This document shows, one piece after another, positions 9,279 to 19,977 of a stretch of DNA of 64,000 nucleotides. Positions within the stretch are counted from its first letter, which is position 1. Every line of letters starts with the position of its first letter. Under the pieces are notes generated by a model. The model had not been told where the DNA came from and did no database searches. It worked only from the letters and a program-made list of their open reading frames with translations. Where the stretch lies: the NCBI RefSeq assembly GCF_004681965.1, contig NZ_SMLL01000009.1, positions 124,001-188,000 on the forward strand, in the 5' to 3' direction. The DNA is from Ramlibacter rhizophilus (GTDB taxonomy: Bacteria > Pseudomonadota > Gammaproteobacteria > Burkholderiales > Burkholderiaceae_C). The translations under genes were made by a program, and so were the position numbers.

Positions 9279-9923
9279 ATGGACAAGTTCACCATCCACA
9301 AAGGCCTGGTCGCACCGCTCGACCGCGAGAACGTCGACACCGACGCCATCATCCCCAAGCAGTTCCTCAAGTCGATCCGCAAGACGGGCTTCGGCCCCAC
9401 CCTGTTCGACGAGTGGCGCTACCTGGACCATGGCGAGCCCGGCCAGGACCCGGCCAGCCGCAAGCCGAACCCGGACTTCGTGCTGAACCAGCCCCGCTAC
9501 GCGGGCGCTTCGGTGCTGCTGGCGCGCCGCAACTTCGGCTGCGGCTCCTCGCGCGAGCATGCGCCCTGGGCGCTGCAGCAGTACGGCTTCCGTGCACTCA
9601 TCGCGCCGAGCTACGCCGACATCTTCTTCAACAACTGCTTCAAGAACGGCGTGCTGCCCATCGTGCTGCCCGAGAGCACGGTCTCCCGCCTCTTCGACGA
9701 GGTGAACGCCTTTCCCGGCTACGAACTCACCGTGGACCTGGAACGCCAGGTCGTGGTCAAGCCGCAGGGCGAGGAACTCGCTTTCGAGGTGCAGCCCTTT
9801 CGCAAGTACTGCCTGCTCAATGGCTTCGACGACATCGGGCTGACGCTGCGGCAGGCGGACAAGATCAAGGCCTACGAGGCCGAGCGCCTGGCCACCAAGC
9901 CCTGGCTGGCGCAGACCCTGTGA
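9279..9923 (+). CDS. leuD: 3-isopropylmalate dehydratase small subunit
   Basis: Swivel-domain partner of LeuC (214 aa). It starts [18 protein letters not shown] and contains [13 protein letters not shown] and the substrate-loop motif [15 protein letters not shown] near residues 84-98, both diagnostic of LeuD. The ATG is 5 nt after the entericidin-like stop codon, and leuB begins 11 nt after the leuD stop, so the cistrons are tightly packed. The length is normal for the proteobacterial enzyme. Confidence 0.97.
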   Translation: MDKFTIHKGLVAPLDRENVDTDAIIPKQFLKSIRKTGFGPTLFDEWRYLDHGEPGQDPASRKPNPDFVLNQPRYAGASVLLARRNFGCGSSREHAPWALQQYGFRALIAPSYADIFFNNCFKNGVLPIVLPESTVSRLFDEVNAFPGYELTVDLERQVVVKPQGEELAFEVQPFRKYCLLNGFDDIGLTLRQADKIKAYEAERLATKPWLAQTL

Positions 9924-9934
9924 GGCAAGGACAG

Positions 9935-11029
9935 ATGAAGAAGATTGCAGTGCTCCCCGGCGACGGCATCGGCCCCGAGATCGTGGCCGAGGCCGTCAAG
10001 GTCCTCAACGCGCTCGAGCTGGAATTCGACATGGAGGCAGCGCCGGTGGGCGGCGCGGCCTACGAGTCGCACGGGCATCCGCTGCCCGAATCCACGCTCA
10101 AGCTGGCCCAGGAGGCCGACGCCATCCTGTTCGGCGCCGTGGGCGACTGGAAGTACGACAAGCTCGAACGCGCGCTGCGGCCCGAGCAGGCCATCCTGGG
10201 GCTGCGCAAGCACCTGGGCCTGTTCGCCAACTTCCGGCCGGCCATCTGCTATGAGCAGCTCACGCACGCCTCCAGCCTGAAGCCCGAACTGATCGCCGGG
10301 CTGGACATCCTCATCATCCGCGAGCTCACGGGCGACATCTACTTCGGCCAGCCGCGCGGACGCCGCACCGCACCGGACGGCCACTTCCCCGGCGCCGAGG
10401 AAGCCTTCGACACCATGCGCTACTCGCGCCCGGAGATCGAGCGCATCGCCCACATCGCCTTCCAGGCCGCGCGCAAGCGCAGCCAGCGCGTGACCAGCGT
10501 TGACAAGTCCAACGTGCTGGAGACCTTCCAGCTCTGGAAGGACGTGGTCACCGAGGTGGGGCAGCAGTACCCCGACGTCGCGCTGGACCACATGTACGTG
10601 GACAACGCCGCCATGCAGCTGGTGCGCGCGCCCAAGAAGTTCGACGTGGTGGTCACCGGCAACATGTTCGGCGACATCCTCTCGGACGAAGCCGCCATGC
10701 TCACCGGCTCCATCGGCATGCTGCCTTCGGCCAGCCTGAACGAGCGGGGCCAGGGCCTGTACGAGCCCAGCCACGGCAGCGCGCCCGACATCGCGGGCCA
10801 GGGAATCGCCAACCCCTTGGCTACAATCCTGTCCGCCGCCATGATGCTCCGCTTCTCCCTCGACCAGCCCCAGGCCGCCGACCGCATCGAGTCGGCGGTC
10901 CAGCACGTGCTGGCGCAGGGCCTGCGCACGGCGGACATTCACTCGGACGGCACCACGAAGGTCGGCACCCGCGAGATGGGCGACGCGGTCGTGGCCGCGA
11001 TCACCACCAAAACGATTACCAAGGGCTAG
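9935..11029 (+). CDS. leuB: 3-isopropylmalate dehydrogenase
   Basis: NAD-dependent oxidative decarboxylation of 3-isopropylmalate, third leucine-specific step (364 aa). The start [20 protein letters not shown] is typical. The isocitrate/isopropylmalate signature lies in [20 protein letters not shown], with [13 protein letters not shown] and the NAD-adenine region [18 protein letters not shown]. It follows leuD by 11 nt. A GC-rich hairpin lies between it and asd, so asd may be partly uncoupled from the leucine genes. Confidence 0.97.
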   Translation: MKKIAVLPGDGIGPEIVAEAVKVLNALELEFDMEAAPVGGAAYESHGHPLPESTLKLAQEADAILFGAVGDWKYDKLERALRPEQAILGLRKHLGLFANFRPAICYEQLTHASSLKPELIAGLDILIIRELTGDIYFGQPRGRRTAPDGHFPGAEEAFDTMRYSRPEIERIAHIAFQAARKRSQRVTSVDKSNVLETFQLWKDVVTEVGQQYPDVALDHMYVDNAAMQLVRAPKKFDVVVTGNMFGDILSDEAAMLTGSIGMLPSASLNERGQGLYEPSHGSAPDIAGQGIANPLATILSAAMMLRFSLDQPQAADRIESAVQHVLAQGLRTADIHSDGTTKVGTREMGDAVVAAITTKTITKG

Positions 11030-11054
11030 CAAGCTCCGGTTCGTCGCGCGCCCT

Positions 11055-11078
11055 CCCCCGGCCCGGACGAGCCGGGGG
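11055..11078 (+). terminator. GC-rich hairpin between leuB and asd
   Basis: Perfect 8-bp stem CCCCCGGC (11055-11062) with GCCGGGGG (11071-11078), 8-nt loop. There is no T-tract, so it may be a weak or factor-dependent terminator, or an RNA-stabilising stem. Confidence 0.35.
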
Positions 11079-11108
11079 CGAAGTGAAATCCAACTCAAGC
11101 AAAGGGCG

Positions 11109-12260
11109 ATGACGATGACTCTCAAGGCACAACAACCCCTGGTCGGCCTGGTCGGCTGGCGCGGCATGGTCGGCTCGGTCCTCATGGACCGCATGCAGGC
11201 CGAAGGCGACTTCGGCCTGATCGAGCCGGTGTTCTTCTCCACCTCCAACGCCGGCGGCAAGGCGCCCGCGCAGGCCAAGAACGAGCCGACCCTCAAGGAC
11301 GCCTTCGACATCGGCCAGCTCGCCAGGTGCGACGTGATCCTCACGGCCCAGGGCGGCGACTACACCAGCGAGGTCTATCCCAAGCTGCGCGCGGCCGGCT
11401 GGAACGGCCACTGGATCGACGCCGCCTCCACCCTGCGCATGAAGGACGACGCCGTCATCGTCCTCGACCCGGTCAACTCGCCGGTCATCAAGAACGCCCT
11501 GTCCAAGGGCGGCCGCAACTGGATCGGCGGCAACTGCACCGTCAGCTGCATGCTGATGGGCGTGGGCGCGCTGTACAAGGCCGGCCTGGTCGAGTGGATG
11601 ACCAGCATGACCTACCAGGCCGCCTCGGGCGGCGGTGCGCAGCACATGCGCGAGCTGCTCACCCAGTTCGGCACGCTCAACGCCGAGGTGCGCGCCCTGC
11701 TGGACGATCCGCGCTCGGCCATCCTGGAGATCGACCGCAAGATCCTGGGCAAGCAGCAGTCGCTGTCTGCCGCCGAGACGCAGAATTTCGGCGTGCCCCT
11801 GGGCGGCTCGCTCATTCCCTGGATCGACAAGGACCTGGGCGACGGCATGAGCCGCGAGGAATGGAAGGGCGGCGCCGAGACCAACAAGATCCTGGGCCAG
11901 GGCCCCGGCTTCTCGGCACCGGCCGTCCCGGTGGACGGCTTCTGCGTGCGCGTCGGCGCCATGCGCTGCCACAGCCAGGCCCTGACATTCAAGCTGCGCA
12001 AGGACGTGCCGCTGGCGGACATCGAGGCCATGATCGCGGCGGACAACGCCTGGGTCAAAGTCGTGCCCAACACCCGCGAGGCCACGCTCGCCGGCCTCAC
12101 GCCCGTGGCCGTCACGGGCACGCTGGACATCCCGGTGGGGCGCCTGCGCAAGCTGGCCATGGGCCCCGAGTACCTGGGCGCCTTCACCATCGGCGACCAG
12201 CTCCTCTGGGGCGCCGCCGAACCGCTGCGCCGCATGCTGCGCATCCTGCTGGACGCTTGA
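11109..12260 (+). CDS. asd: Aspartate-semialdehyde dehydrogenase
   Basis: Reduces aspartyl phosphate to aspartate semialdehyde for Lys/DAP, Thr and Met synthesis (383 aa). The NADP loop [17 protein letters not shown] is near the N-terminus and the nucleophile is Cys143 in GGNCTVSC. Overall it resembles the Gram-negative enzyme rather than the short archaeal type. Two ATGs six bases apart (11109, 11115) could both serve as start. It lies in the common order leuB-asd-fimV-truA. Confidence 0.96.
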   Translation: MTMTLKAQQPLVGLVGWRGMVGSVLMDRMQAEGDFGLIEPVFFSTSNAGGKAPAQAKNEPTLKDAFDIGQLARCDVILTAQGGDYTSEVYPKLRAAGWNGHWIDAASTLRMKDDAVIVLDPVNSPVIKNALSKGGRNWIGGNCTVSCMLMGVGALYKAGLVEWMTSMTYQAASGGGAQHMRELLTQFGTLNAEVRALLDDPRSAILEIDRKILGKQQSLSAAETQNFGVPLGGSLIPWIDKDLGDGMSREEWKGGAETNKILGQGPGFSAPAVPVDGFCVRVGAMRCHSQALTFKLRKDVPLADIEAMIAADNAWVKVVPNTREATLAGLTPVAVTGTLDIPVGRLRKLAMGPEYLGAFTIGDQLLWGAAEPLRRMLRILLDA

Positions 12261-12285
12261 CACCCTTCAGGAATTAACCTAATGC

Positions 12286-12316
12286 AACGGCCTGTAACTG
12301 AACGTTCCAGGCCGTT
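12286..12316 (+). terminator. Hairpin after asd
   Basis: A 9-bp stem AACGGCCTG (12286-12294) with CAGGCCGTT (12308-12316) and a 13-nt loop, 26 nt after the asd stop. The T-tract is poor, so termination strength is uncertain. Confidence 0.45.
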
Positions 12317-12408
12317 GTCATGTGGCAACATGAATCGCAGAGCTTCCGTGCGGCTGAGAACGATGTCTCGGCCGCCGAGCCGGCTTCCTTGTCCGGCTCC
12401 GAGGAATC

Positions 12409-15400
12409 ATGCAATCTACTTCAGGTGATCCATTGCATAAGGCGACCGCCCGCACCATGAGAAAACCGCTGCTGCCCGCCAGCCGAGCCGGCCATCTGCT
12501 TTCCGGTGCCTCGCGCCTGCCCCGCTGGCGGTCCACCGCCGTGGCGTTGGCGGCGGCGCTGCTGCTGGTCGGCGTCGGGGGCGACGCGCACGCCCTGGCG
12601 CTCGGCCGCGTCAAGGTGGTCTCCGCCCTGGGCGAGCCCCTGCAGGCCGAAATCGAGGTTCCGCAGATCTCCGCCGAAGAGCTCGAATCGCTCAAGGTGT
12701 CCATTGCCTCGCCCGCAGCCTTCCAGCGCGCGGGCGTCGAACTCAACCAGGCGCTCGCCGGTGCGCGCCTGGCCCTGCAGCGCCGCGCCGACGGCAGCTA
12801 TTTCCTGCGCCTGTCCAGCGAGCGGGCCATCAACGACCCCTTCCTCGACGTGATCGTCGATGCCCAGTGGGCCACCGGCCGCATCGTGCGCGACTTCACC
12901 ATGCTGCTGGATCCGCCCAGCCTGCGCCCGTCCGCGCCCGTGGCGGCGCAGATCGTCCCGCCGCCGGTCGGCCGCACGTCCGCGCGGGCTGCCGCGGAGC
13001 CCACGCCCGCAACGCCGCCCGCGGTTCGCGCCGATGTCGCGAACCGCGCGCCCTCCTCTTCGGCGCCCGCTGCCGCGCCCGCCGCGGCCAGGGCCGCCGA
13101 ACCGACACCGGAAGCCCCCGCCCGTCCTGCGGGCACCGAACGCCTGGCGCGGCGGCCCGCGGCGCCCACGGCCGACGCGCCGGCCCGGGTCACCGTGCAG
13201 CCGGGCGACACGGCCGGCGAGATCGCCACGCGCTATCGGCCGCCCTCGGTCTCGCTCGACCAGATGCTGGTGGCCATGCTGCGCAGCAACCCGGAGGCCT
13301 TCTTCGGCGACAACGTCAACCGCCTGCGTTCGGGCGCCGTGCTGGAGTTGCCCAGCGAAGCGCAGGCCGCTGCCGTGCCGCGCGCCGAAGCCCGCCAGAC
13401 CATCGTCGCGCACAGCCGCGACTTCAACGAGTTCCGGCGCCGCCTGGCGCAGAACCTCGGCGAAGCGCCGGCCGTGGCCAGCGCGTCCCGCTCGGCCTCC
13501 GGCCGCGTGCAGACCGAGGTACAGGACCGGGGCCAGGCGACGGCCGGCCCGGACCGGCTCACCCTGTCCAAGGGTTCCGTGCGCGCAGCCCGTACGGCGG
13601 CCGAGGAGGAGCGCATCGCGCGGGAGCGCAACGAGCAGGAGACCGCCGCCCGGCTGGCGGAGCTGAACAAGAACATCGCCGAGCTCAGCCGCTTGAGCGC
13701 CGCCACCACGGCCACCGCGACGGCCCCCGCCGGGGGCGGCACCGGCGGCGCGGCAGCGGCGGCCCCGGCCGCCGCGCCTGCGGCCGGCATCGCCGTGGCA
13801 GCCCAGGTACCGGGCGCCACCATCGAGGCACCGGCTCCGGCCGCGGCCGCCGCGGCCGAAGCGTCGGCCGCGCAGGCACCTGGCGCCGCAGCGCCGGATT
13901 CCGCCGCGCCTGCCGCACCCGCTGCATCCGCTGCAGCGCCGACGGCCGCCGCCGCACCCCCCAGCCCGGCGCCTGCGTCCAGCGCGGACGAGCCCGCCCT
14001 CGTGGACCAGCTCATCGCCGAACCGCTGGTGCCCGCCGCGGCCGGTGGCGCCCTCGCCCTGCTGCTCGGCTGGGCGCTGCTGCGCCTGCGGCGGCGGAAC
14101 AAGACCGCCACCGTGGACAGCTCCTTCCTGGAAAGCCGCCTGCAGCCGGACTCCTTCTTCGGCGCCAGCGGCGGCCAGCGCATCGACACGGCCGAGGCCG
14201 CGCAGACCACCGCCTCGTCCATGGTGTATTCGCCCAGCCAGCTCGACGCCGCCGGCGACGTCGATCCGGTCGCCGAGGCCGATGTGTACCTGGCCTATGG
14301 CCGTGACCTGCAGGCCGAGGAAATCCTCAAGGAAGCCTTGCGCATCACGCCGCAGCGGGTGGCCATCCACACCAAGCTGCTGGAGATCTACGCGCGACGT
14401 CGCGACGCGCAGGCCTTCGAACTCATCGCCTCGGAGGCGCATGCCCTGACCCAGGGCCAAGGTCCCGAGTGGCAGCACATCTGCAAGCTGGGCCAGGAGC
14501 TCGACGCGGCCAACCCGCTCTACGAAAGCGCACACGGCTTCGCGGACGCCCGCCGGCCAGGCGCCGCCACCCTGGCCGCGGCCATGCCGGCCGCCTCGGC
14601 GACGCTGGCGGGCACCCGCTACATCACCACCGACGAGGCCGACGAAGCCGTGGTCCTGGAAGCCGTGCCGCCGTCCGTGCCGAGCCCGGCCGCACCCGCG
14701 GGCATCGACCTGGACCTGGACCTGGACTTCATCGATTCGGAAGGCAACACGCCTGCCTCCACCCTCGCCAGGCTCCCCGCGGACCCGCTCGAAGAGCTGC
14801 GCCCGGTGGTCGCGGACGAGGCGGCGCCCAGCCCGGCGGACGAGTTGCTCGACGACCTCGCCGCCCTCTCCAGCGCCCGGGCCGCGGCCCTGCCCATGCC
14901 GGAAGCGACGAGCCTGGACTTCGACCTCCCACCCGACGAGCCGGCGCCCTCGCCTGCGCAGCCGACTGCAACCGCGTCGCTGGCTGAAGCCGTCACGCTG
15001 GAACTGCCGGACCTGGAATTCGATCCGCTGCCCGCACCGACGGCCGCGGCTGAAGCCGGCACCGAGCTGTCCGGCCTGGCGGCCATGCCGCTCGCCGACC
15101 TGTCATTCGAACCGGCGCCGGCACCGGAGGCGCAGGCCGCTGCCGCCCCGGTGTCCGACCCGCTCTCCTTCGACCTGGGCGATCTTTCGCTGCAACTCGA
15201 TCCGCCGCCCTCCACCCTCGGCGACCTGCCCGAGCTCAGGGCCGAGGACGAGGATTTCACCGACGCCGACCCGCTGGCCACCAAGCTCTCGCTGGCCGAG
15301 GAATTCCAGGCCATCGGCGACAGCGACGGCGCCCGCAGCCTGGCCGAGGAAGTGCTGGCCGAAGCCTCCGGGGCATTGCAGGACCGCGCGCGCCGCTTCC

Positions 15401-15417
15401 TCGCGGACCTCGGTTGA
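12409..15417 (+). CDS. fimV: FimV/HubP-like polar pilus assembly protein
   Basis: Large inner-membrane protein (1002 aa) of the FimV family, which organises the cell pole and type IV pili and affects twitching. After a signal-like N-terminus (to about residue 64) comes the FimV N-terminal domain (LALGRVKVVSALGEPLQAEI onwards), then a LysM-type segment at about 261-312, an Ala/Pro-rich linker, one membrane helix at about 542-562 followed by RLRRR, a TPR-like cytoplasmic part, and the conserved FimV C-terminal motif (about 955-1002, KLSLAEEFQAIGD). The low-complexity Ala-rich regions are normal for the family. A start at 12457 is possible, but GAGGA precedes the chosen ATG. Confidence 0.9.
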   Translation: MQSTSGDPLHKATARTMRKPLLPASRAGHLLSGASRLPRWRSTAVALAAALLLVGVGGDAHALALGRVKVVSALGEPLQAEIEVPQISAEELESLKVSIASPAAFQRAGVELNQALAGARLALQRRADGSYFLRLSSERAINDPFLDVIVDAQWATGRIVRDFTMLLDPPSLRPSAPVAAQIVPPPVGRTSARAAAEPTPATPPAVRADVANRAPSSSAPAAAPAAARAAEPTPEAPARPAGTERLARRPAAPTADAPARVTVQPGDTAGEIATRYRPPSVSLDQMLVAMLRSNPEAFFGDNVNRLRSGAVLELPSEAQAAAVPRAEARQTIVAHSRDFNEFRRRLAQNLGEAPAVASASRSASGRVQTEVQDRGQATAGPDRLTLSKGSVRAARTAAEEERIARERNEQETAARLAELNKNIAELSRLSAATTATATAPAGGGTGGAAAAAPAAAPAAGIAVAAQVPGATIEAPAPAAAAAAEASAAQAPGAAAPDSAAPAAPAASAAAPTAAAAPPSPAPASSADEPALVDQLIAEPLVPAAAGGALALLLGWALLRLRRRNKTATVDSSFLESRLQPDSFFGASGGQRIDTAEAAQTTASSMVYSPSQLDAAGDVDPVAEADVYLAYGRDLQAEEILKEALRITPQRVAIHTKLLEIYARRRDAQAFELIASEAHALTQGQGPEWQHICKLGQELDAANPLYESAHGFADARRPGAATLAAAMPAASATLAGTRYITTDEADEAVVLEAVPPSVPSPAAPAGIDLDLDLDFIDSEGNTPASTLARLPADPLEELRPVVADEAAPSPADELLDDLAALSSARAAALPMPEATSLDFDLPPDEPAPSPAQPTATASLAEAVTLELPDLEFDPLPAPTAAAEAGTELSGLAAMPLADLSFEPAPAPEAQAAAAPVSDPLSFDLGDLSLQLDPPPSTLGDLPELRAEDEDFTDADPLATKLSLAEEFQAIGDSDGARSLAEEVLAEASGALQDRARRFLADLG

Positions 15418-15421
15418 TGAC

Positions 15422-16231
15422 GTGAACTCCGAGGCCGCGCCCGACCCGGGCCGCATCGCGCTCGGCATCAGTTACAGCGGCCAGGGCTACGAGGGTTGGC
15501 AGAGCCAGCCCTCGGGCCGCACGATCCAGGACCACCTGGAGCATGCGCTCTCGCAGTTCGCCGACCAGCCGATCGCCACCCTGTGCGCCGGCCGCACCGA
15601 CGCCGGCGTGCACGGCCTGATGCAGGTGGTGCACTTCGACACGCCCGTGCAGCGCGAGCCCTTCTCCTGGGTGCGCGGCACCAACCGCTTCCTGCCGCCG
15701 GACATCGCCGTCGAATGGGCACAGCCCGTGCCGCGCAGCTTCCATGCCCGCGCCAGCGCCATCGCGCGCCGCTATGCCTACGTGCTGCGCGAGTCGCCGG
15801 TGCGTCCCAGCGTGGACGCCGGCCGTGCCGGCTGGGTGTTCCGCCCGCTCCAGGCCGAGCCCATGCGGGAAGCCGCTGCGATGCTCCTGGGCGAGCACGA
15901 CTTCAGCTCCTTCCGCGCCTCGGCCTGCCAGTCGCACACGCCGGTGAAGACCCTGCACCGCATCGACATCCACCGGCGCGGCGCCTACTGGCGCTTCGAG
16001 TTCGAGGCCAATGCCTTCCTGCACCACATGATCCGCAACATCATGGGCTGCCTGGTGCTGGTCGGCCAGGGTGCGCAGCCGCCTTCGTGGATGCGGCAGG
16101 TGCTGCAGGCGCGCAGCCGCGACGCGGCGGCGCCGACCTTTTCGCCCGACGGCCTGTACTTCCTGGGCCCGGTGTACGAGCCGCACTGGGGATTGCCGCA
16201 GCACAGCGCTGCGTATGATTGGCTTCCCTGA
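15422..16231 (+). CDS. truA: tRNA pseudouridine(38-40) synthase
   Basis: Makes pseudouridine at positions 38-40 of the tRNA anticodon arm (269 aa). The catalytic Asp60 lies in CAGRTDAGVHGLMQVVHFDT, exactly where it is in Escherichia coli TruA. The start is a GTG four nt after the fimV stop, a tight spacing that suggests translational coupling. The order fimV-truA-trpF is common in Burkholderiales. Confidence 0.96.
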   Translation: MNSEAAPDPGRIALGISYSGQGYEGWQSQPSGRTIQDHLEHALSQFADQPIATLCAGRTDAGVHGLMQVVHFDTPVQREPFSWVRGTNRFLPPDIAVEWAQPVPRSFHARASAIARRYAYVLRESPVRPSVDAGRAGWVFRPLQAEPMREAAAMLLGEHDFSSFRASACQSHTPVKTLHRIDIHRRGAYWRFEFEANAFLHHMIRNIMGCLVLVGQGAQPPSWMRQVLQARSRDAAAPTFSPDGLYFLGPVYEPHWGLPQHSAAYDWLP

Positions 16232-16300
16232 GACTTCCTCCCCGAGCCCCGGCTCGGCCTCCCGGTCCCACCTGCAGACCGCCCCCCGGACCCACACGCC

Positions 16301-16987
16301 ATGACCGCCCCTTCCCAGCGCCGCACGCGCATCAAGATCTGCGGGCTCACGCGCGAGCAGGACGTGGATGCCGCGGTGCAGGCCGGCGCGGATGCGGTGG
16401 GCTTCGTGCTCTGGGAGCGCAGCCCGCGCCACGTGAGCCTCGCGCGTGCCGCCGAGCTCGCGCGGCGCCTGCCGCCCTTCGTCGCGCCCACGCTTCTCTT
16501 CGTCAATGCCCCCGCCAGCGACGTCGTGGCTGCCTGCGAGCGCATCCCGCAGGCCTGGCTGCAGTTCCACGGCGACGAGACACCCGAGCAGTGCGTGGTG
16601 GCCGCCGCGGGGCGGCCCTACCTGCGCGCCGCCCGCATCCCGCTCGAAGCGGGACAGGGCTTCGACTTGCTAACATTCGCGTCCCGCTTCTCCTCGGCCC
16701 AGGGCCTGGTCCTCGACGCGCATGTCGAGGGCTACGGCGGCGCCGGCAAGGCATTCGATTGGTCACGCATTCCAACAAACGTCGACGCTCACCTCGTCTT
16801 GTCTGGTGGGTTGACACCTGCAAACGTGGGCGATGGCATCGCGCAGCTGCGGCCGCGTTGCCGAACGCTGGCCGTTGACGTGAGTTCCGGCGTCGAGTCC
16901 GCCAAGGGCATCAAGGACGCCGGCAAGATCCATCGCTTCGTGGCTGCCGTCCGGGCAGCCGACGAGCTTGCCCCTTCCCAATCATGA
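16301..16987 (+). CDS. trpF: Phosphoribosylanthranilate isomerase
   Basis: Third tryptophan-specific step: converts phosphoribosyl anthranilate to CdRP (228 aa, single TIM barrel). KICGLT at about 12-17 carries the catalytic Cys14, and the general acid Asp is in [16 protein letters not shown]. It is a stand-alone TrpF, not fused to TrpC. Its stop overlaps the trpB start (ATGA), indicating translational coupling. Confidence 0.96.
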   Translation: MTAPSQRRTRIKICGLTREQDVDAAVQAGADAVGFVLWERSPRHVSLARAAELARRLPPFVAPTLLFVNAPASDVVAACERIPQAWLQFHGDETPEQCVVAAAGRPYLRAARIPLEAGQGFDLLTFASRFSSAQGLVLDAHVEGYGGAGKAFDWSRIPTNVDAHLVLSGGLTPANVGDGIAQLRPRCRTLAVDVSSGVESAKGIKDAGKIHRFVAAVRAADELAPSQS

Positions 16988-18246
16988 GCAGCTATGAGCA
17001 ACCCGATGCCGCGGGCCATTTCGGCATCTACGGCGGCAGCTTCGTCAGCGAGACGCTGACCCACGCCATCAGCGAACTGCGCGCGGCCTACGCGCGCTGG
17101 CAGCGCGACCCCGAGTTCCTGGCCGAGTTCCAGTACGAGCTGGCGCACTTCGTGGGTCGGCCCTCCCCCATCTACCACGCCGCGCGCATGAGCCGCGAGA
17201 TGGGCGGCGCGCAGATCTACCTCAAGCGCGAAGACCTCAACCACACCGGCGCGCACAAGATCAACAACGTCATCGGCCAGGCCATGCTCGCGCGGCGCAT
17301 GGGCAAGCCGCGCGTGATCGCCGAAACCGGCGCCGGCCAGCACGGCGTGGCCACGGCCACCATCTGCGCCCGCTACGGGCTGGAATGCGTGGTGTACATG
17401 GGCGCCGAGGACGTCAAGCGCCAGAGCCCCAACGTGTACCGCATGAAGCTGCTGGGCGCGCAGGTGGTGCCGGTGGAACTGGGCAGCCGCACGCTCAAGG
17501 ACGCCCTGAACGAAGCCATGCGCGACTGGGTCACGAACGTGGAGAACACCTTCTACATCATCGGCACCGTGGCCGGCCCGCACCCCTATCCGATGATGGT
17601 CCGTGACTTCCAGAGCGTCATCGGCCACGAGTGCATCGAACAGATGCCCGCGCTCGCCGGCCGCCAGCCCGACGCGGTGATCGCCTGCGTGGGCGGCGGC
17701 AGCAACGCCATGGGCATCTTCCACCCCTACATCGGCTTCGAGGACACCCGCCTCATCGGTGTGGAGGCCGCCGGCGAAGGCCTGGACAGCGGCAAGCACT
17801 CGGCCTCGCTCCAGCGGGGCAATCCGGGCGTGCTGCACGGCAACCGCACCTACATCCTGCAGGACGAGGACGGCCAGATCACCGAGACGCACAGCATCAG
17901 CGCGGGCCTGGACTACCCTGGCGTGGGCCCGGAGCACGCCTGGCTCAAGGACATCGGCCGTGCCGAGTACGTGGGCATCACCGACGCCGAGGCGCTGGAG
18001 GCCTTCCACTACCTGTGCCGCACCGAAGGCATCATCCCCGCGCTGGAGTCCAGCCACGCCATCGCCCATGCCATGAAGCTCGCGCGGACGATGCGCAGCG
18101 ACCAGAGCCTGCTGGTGAACCTCTCGGGCCGGGGCGACAAGGACATCGGCACCGTGGCCGACCTGAGCGGCGCGGACTTCTACTGCCGACCGAGCTGCCG
18201 CGGCCAGAGCGTCAAGGGCGAGGCGCGCGTGGAGTTCAAGCCGTGA
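16984..18246 (+). CDS. trpB: Tryptophan synthase beta chain
   Basis: PLP-dependent subunit that condenses indole with serine (420 aa). The PLP lysine is Lys92 in [10 protein letters not shown], and the phosphate-binding loop [10 protein letters not shown] is present, so this is the classical TrpB1 type. It overlaps trpF by ATGA and trpA by GTGA, so the three trp genes are a coupled unit. The trpEGDC genes are not in the window. Confidence 0.98.
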   Translation: MSSYEQPDAAGHFGIYGGSFVSETLTHAISELRAAYARWQRDPEFLAEFQYELAHFVGRPSPIYHAARMSREMGGAQIYLKREDLNHTGAHKINNVIGQAMLARRMGKPRVIAETGAGQHGVATATICARYGLECVVYMGAEDVKRQSPNVYRMKLLGAQVVPVELGSRTLKDALNEAMRDWVTNVENTFYIIGTVAGPHPYPMMVRDFQSVIGHECIEQMPALAGRQPDAVIACVGGGSNAMGIFHPYIGFEDTRLIGVEAAGEGLDSGKHSASLQRGNPGVLHGNRTYILQDEDGQITETHSISAGLDYPGVGPEHAWLKDIGRAEYVGITDAEALEAFHYLCRTEGIIPALESSHAIAHAMKLARTMRSDQSLLVNLSGRGDKDIGTVADLSGADFYCRPSCRGQSVKGEARVEFKP

Positions 18247-19052
18247 GCCGCATCGCCGCCACGTTCGAGCGCCTGAAGGCGCAGGGCCGCAAGGCCCTCA
18301 TTCCCTACGTCATGGCGGGCTTCCCCTATGCGGACGTCACGCCGGAGCTGATGCACGCCATGGTCGAAGCCGGCGCCAACGTGATCGAGCTGGGTGTCCC
18401 CTTCTCCGACCCCATGGCCGATGGCCCGGTGATCCAGAAGGCCGGCGAACGTGCGCTGGCCCTGGGCGTGGGCATGGCGCAGGTGCTGCAGGCCGTGCGC
18501 CGGTTCCGCGAGCGCGACCAAAGCACGCCGGTCGTCCTCATGGGCTATGCCAATCCGGTCGAGCGCTACGACCTGCGCCACGGCGCCGGCGCCTTCATCC
18601 GCGACGCCGCGCAGGCGGGCGTGGACGGCCTGCTGGTCGTGGACTACCCGCCCGAGGAATGCGAGGCCTTCGCCGCGCAGCTGCGCGCGCAGGGCATGGA
18701 CCTCATCTTCCTGCTCGCGCCCACCAGCACCGACGAACGCATCCGCCTGGTGGCACGCGTGGCCAGCGGCTACGTCTACTACGTCTCGCTCAAGGGCGTG
18801 ACCGGCGCCGGCCACCTCGACACCGGCGCGGTCGAACGGATGCTGCCGCGCATCCGCGAGCACGTGAAGATTCCGGTGGGCGTGGGCTTCGGCATCCGGG
18901 ATGCGCAGACGGCCTGCGCCGTCGGTCGCGTGGCGGATGCGGTGGTCATCGGCACGCGTCTTATCCAGTTGATCGAAGGGCAGCCGCGCGAGAAGGTCGC
19001 GCCGGCTGCGGCGCAGTTCCTGGCGGAGATCCGCCGGGCGCTGGACGCCTAG
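18243..19052 (+). CDS. trpA: Tryptophan synthase alpha chain
   Basis: Cleaves indole-3-glycerol phosphate and channels indole to TrpB (269 aa). Catalytic residues Glu49 and Asp60 are seen in [16 protein letters not shown], with the same numbering as the Salmonella enzyme. The start is GTG, overlapping the trpB stop (GTGA). The ATG starts upstream in this frame lie inside trpB and are ignored. Confidence 0.97.
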   Translation: MSRIAATFERLKAQGRKALIPYVMAGFPYADVTPELMHAMVEAGANVIELGVPFSDPMADGPVIQKAGERALALGVGMAQVLQAVRRFRERDQSTPVVLMGYANPVERYDLRHGAGAFIRDAAQAGVDGLLVVDYPPEECEAFAAQLRAQGMDLIFLLAPTSTDERIRLVARVASGYVYYVSLKGVTGAGHLDTGAVERMLPRIREHVKIPVGVGFGIRDAQTACAVGRVADAVVIGTRLIQLIEGQPREKVAPAAAQFLAEIRRALDA

Positions 19053-19055
19053 AAT
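19050..19055 (+). promoter_or_regulatory. Possible -10 element for accD
   Basis: TAGAAT overlaps the TAG stop of trpA, 22 nt before the accD ATG. This repeats the arrangement at leuC. No clear -35 is visible. Confidence 0.25.
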
Positions 19056-19076
19056 CCGCCCCGAAAGGAAGCCTCC

Positions 19077-19949
19077 ATGTCCTGGCTCGAAAAACTCCTC
19101 CCGCCCAAGATCCAAGCTTCGGACCGCGCCGACCGTCGCAGCGTGCCGGAAGGCCTGTGGGTCAAGTGCCCCAGCTGCGAGACGGTGTTGTACAAGACCG
19201 ACCTGGAACAGAACCAGAACGTCTGCCCCACCTGCAGCCATCACCACCGCATCGGCGCGCGCACGCGGCTGGACGCCTTCCTCGACGGCGAGGGCCGCTA
19301 CGAGATCGGCCAGGAAGTGCTGCCGGTCGACGCGCTCAAGTTCAAGGACAGCCGCCGCTACCCGGAGCGGCTGAAGGAAGCCCTGGAGAACACCGGCGAG
19401 ACCGACGCGCTCATCGTCATGGGCGGGGCGGTGCACAGCATCCCCCTGGTCGCCGCGGCCTTCGAGTTCGACTTCATGGGCGGCAGCATGGGCAGCGTGG
19501 TCGGCGAGCGCTTCGTGCGCGGCGTGGAGACCGCCATCGAGCAGAAGGTGCCCTTCCTCTGCTTCACCGCCACGGGCGGTGCGCGCATGCAGGAAGGCCT
19601 GCTGTCGCTCATGCAGATGGCCAAGACCAACGCCGCGCTCACGCGGCTGGCGCAGAAGGGCCTGCCCTACATCAGCGTGCTGACCGACCCCACCATGGGC
19701 GGCGTGAGCGCCGGCTTCGCCTTCATGGGCGACCTGGTCGTCGCCGAACCCAAGGCGCTGATCGGCTTCGCCGGCCCGCGCGTGATCGAGTCCACCGTGC
19801 GGGTCAAGCTGCCCGAAGGGTTCCAGCGCGCGGAATTCCTGCAGGAAAAAGGCGGGGTCGATTTCATCTGCGACCGGCGCGAGCTGCGCAAGACCATCGC
19901 CAATGCCCTGGCGATGCTGCAACGGCAGCCGGCGGACGCGGTGAGCTGA
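19077..19949 (+). CDS. accD: Acetyl-CoA carboxylase carboxyltransferase subunit beta
   Basis: Beta half of the carboxyltransferase that makes malonyl-CoA (290 aa). The zinc ribbon Cys31, Cys34, Cys50, Cys53 is intact, followed by the crotonase-like carboxyltransferase fold with [11 protein letters not shown] and [21 protein letters not shown] good AAGGAAG site precedes the ATG. It follows trpA by 24 nt. In many relatives folC follows; here the next gene is a convergent yggT. Confidence 0.97.
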   Translation: MSWLEKLLPPKIQASDRADRRSVPEGLWVKCPSCETVLYKTDLEQNQNVCPTCSHHHRIGARTRLDAFLDGEGRYEIGQEVLPVDALKFKDSRRYPERLKEALENTGETDALIVMGGAVHSIPLVAAAFEFDFMGGSMGSVVGERFVRGVETAIEQKVPFLCFTATGGARMQEGLLSLMQMAKTNAALTRLAQKGLPYISVLTDPTMGGVSAGFAFMGDLVVAEPKALIGFAGPRVIESTVRVKLPEGFQRAEFLQEKGGVDFICDRRELRKTIANALAMLQRQPADAVS

Positions 19950-19955
19950 GAAGCC

Positions 19956-19975
19956 GCAGGGGGATGGCCCCCTGC
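19956..19975. terminator. Hairpin between convergent accD and yggT
   Basis: Perfect 8-bp stem GCAGGGGG (19956-19963) with CCCCCTGC (19968-19975) and an ATGG loop. It sits between two convergent stop codons, so it could serve both directions, but it has no T-tract on either side. Confidence 0.45.
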
Positions 19976-19977
19976 GC

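Noticed and set aside
12421..14535. A 704-codon frame antisense to fimV
   Set aside because: Gly/Arg-rich shadow of the Ala/Pro-rich FimV linker; no recognisable domain.
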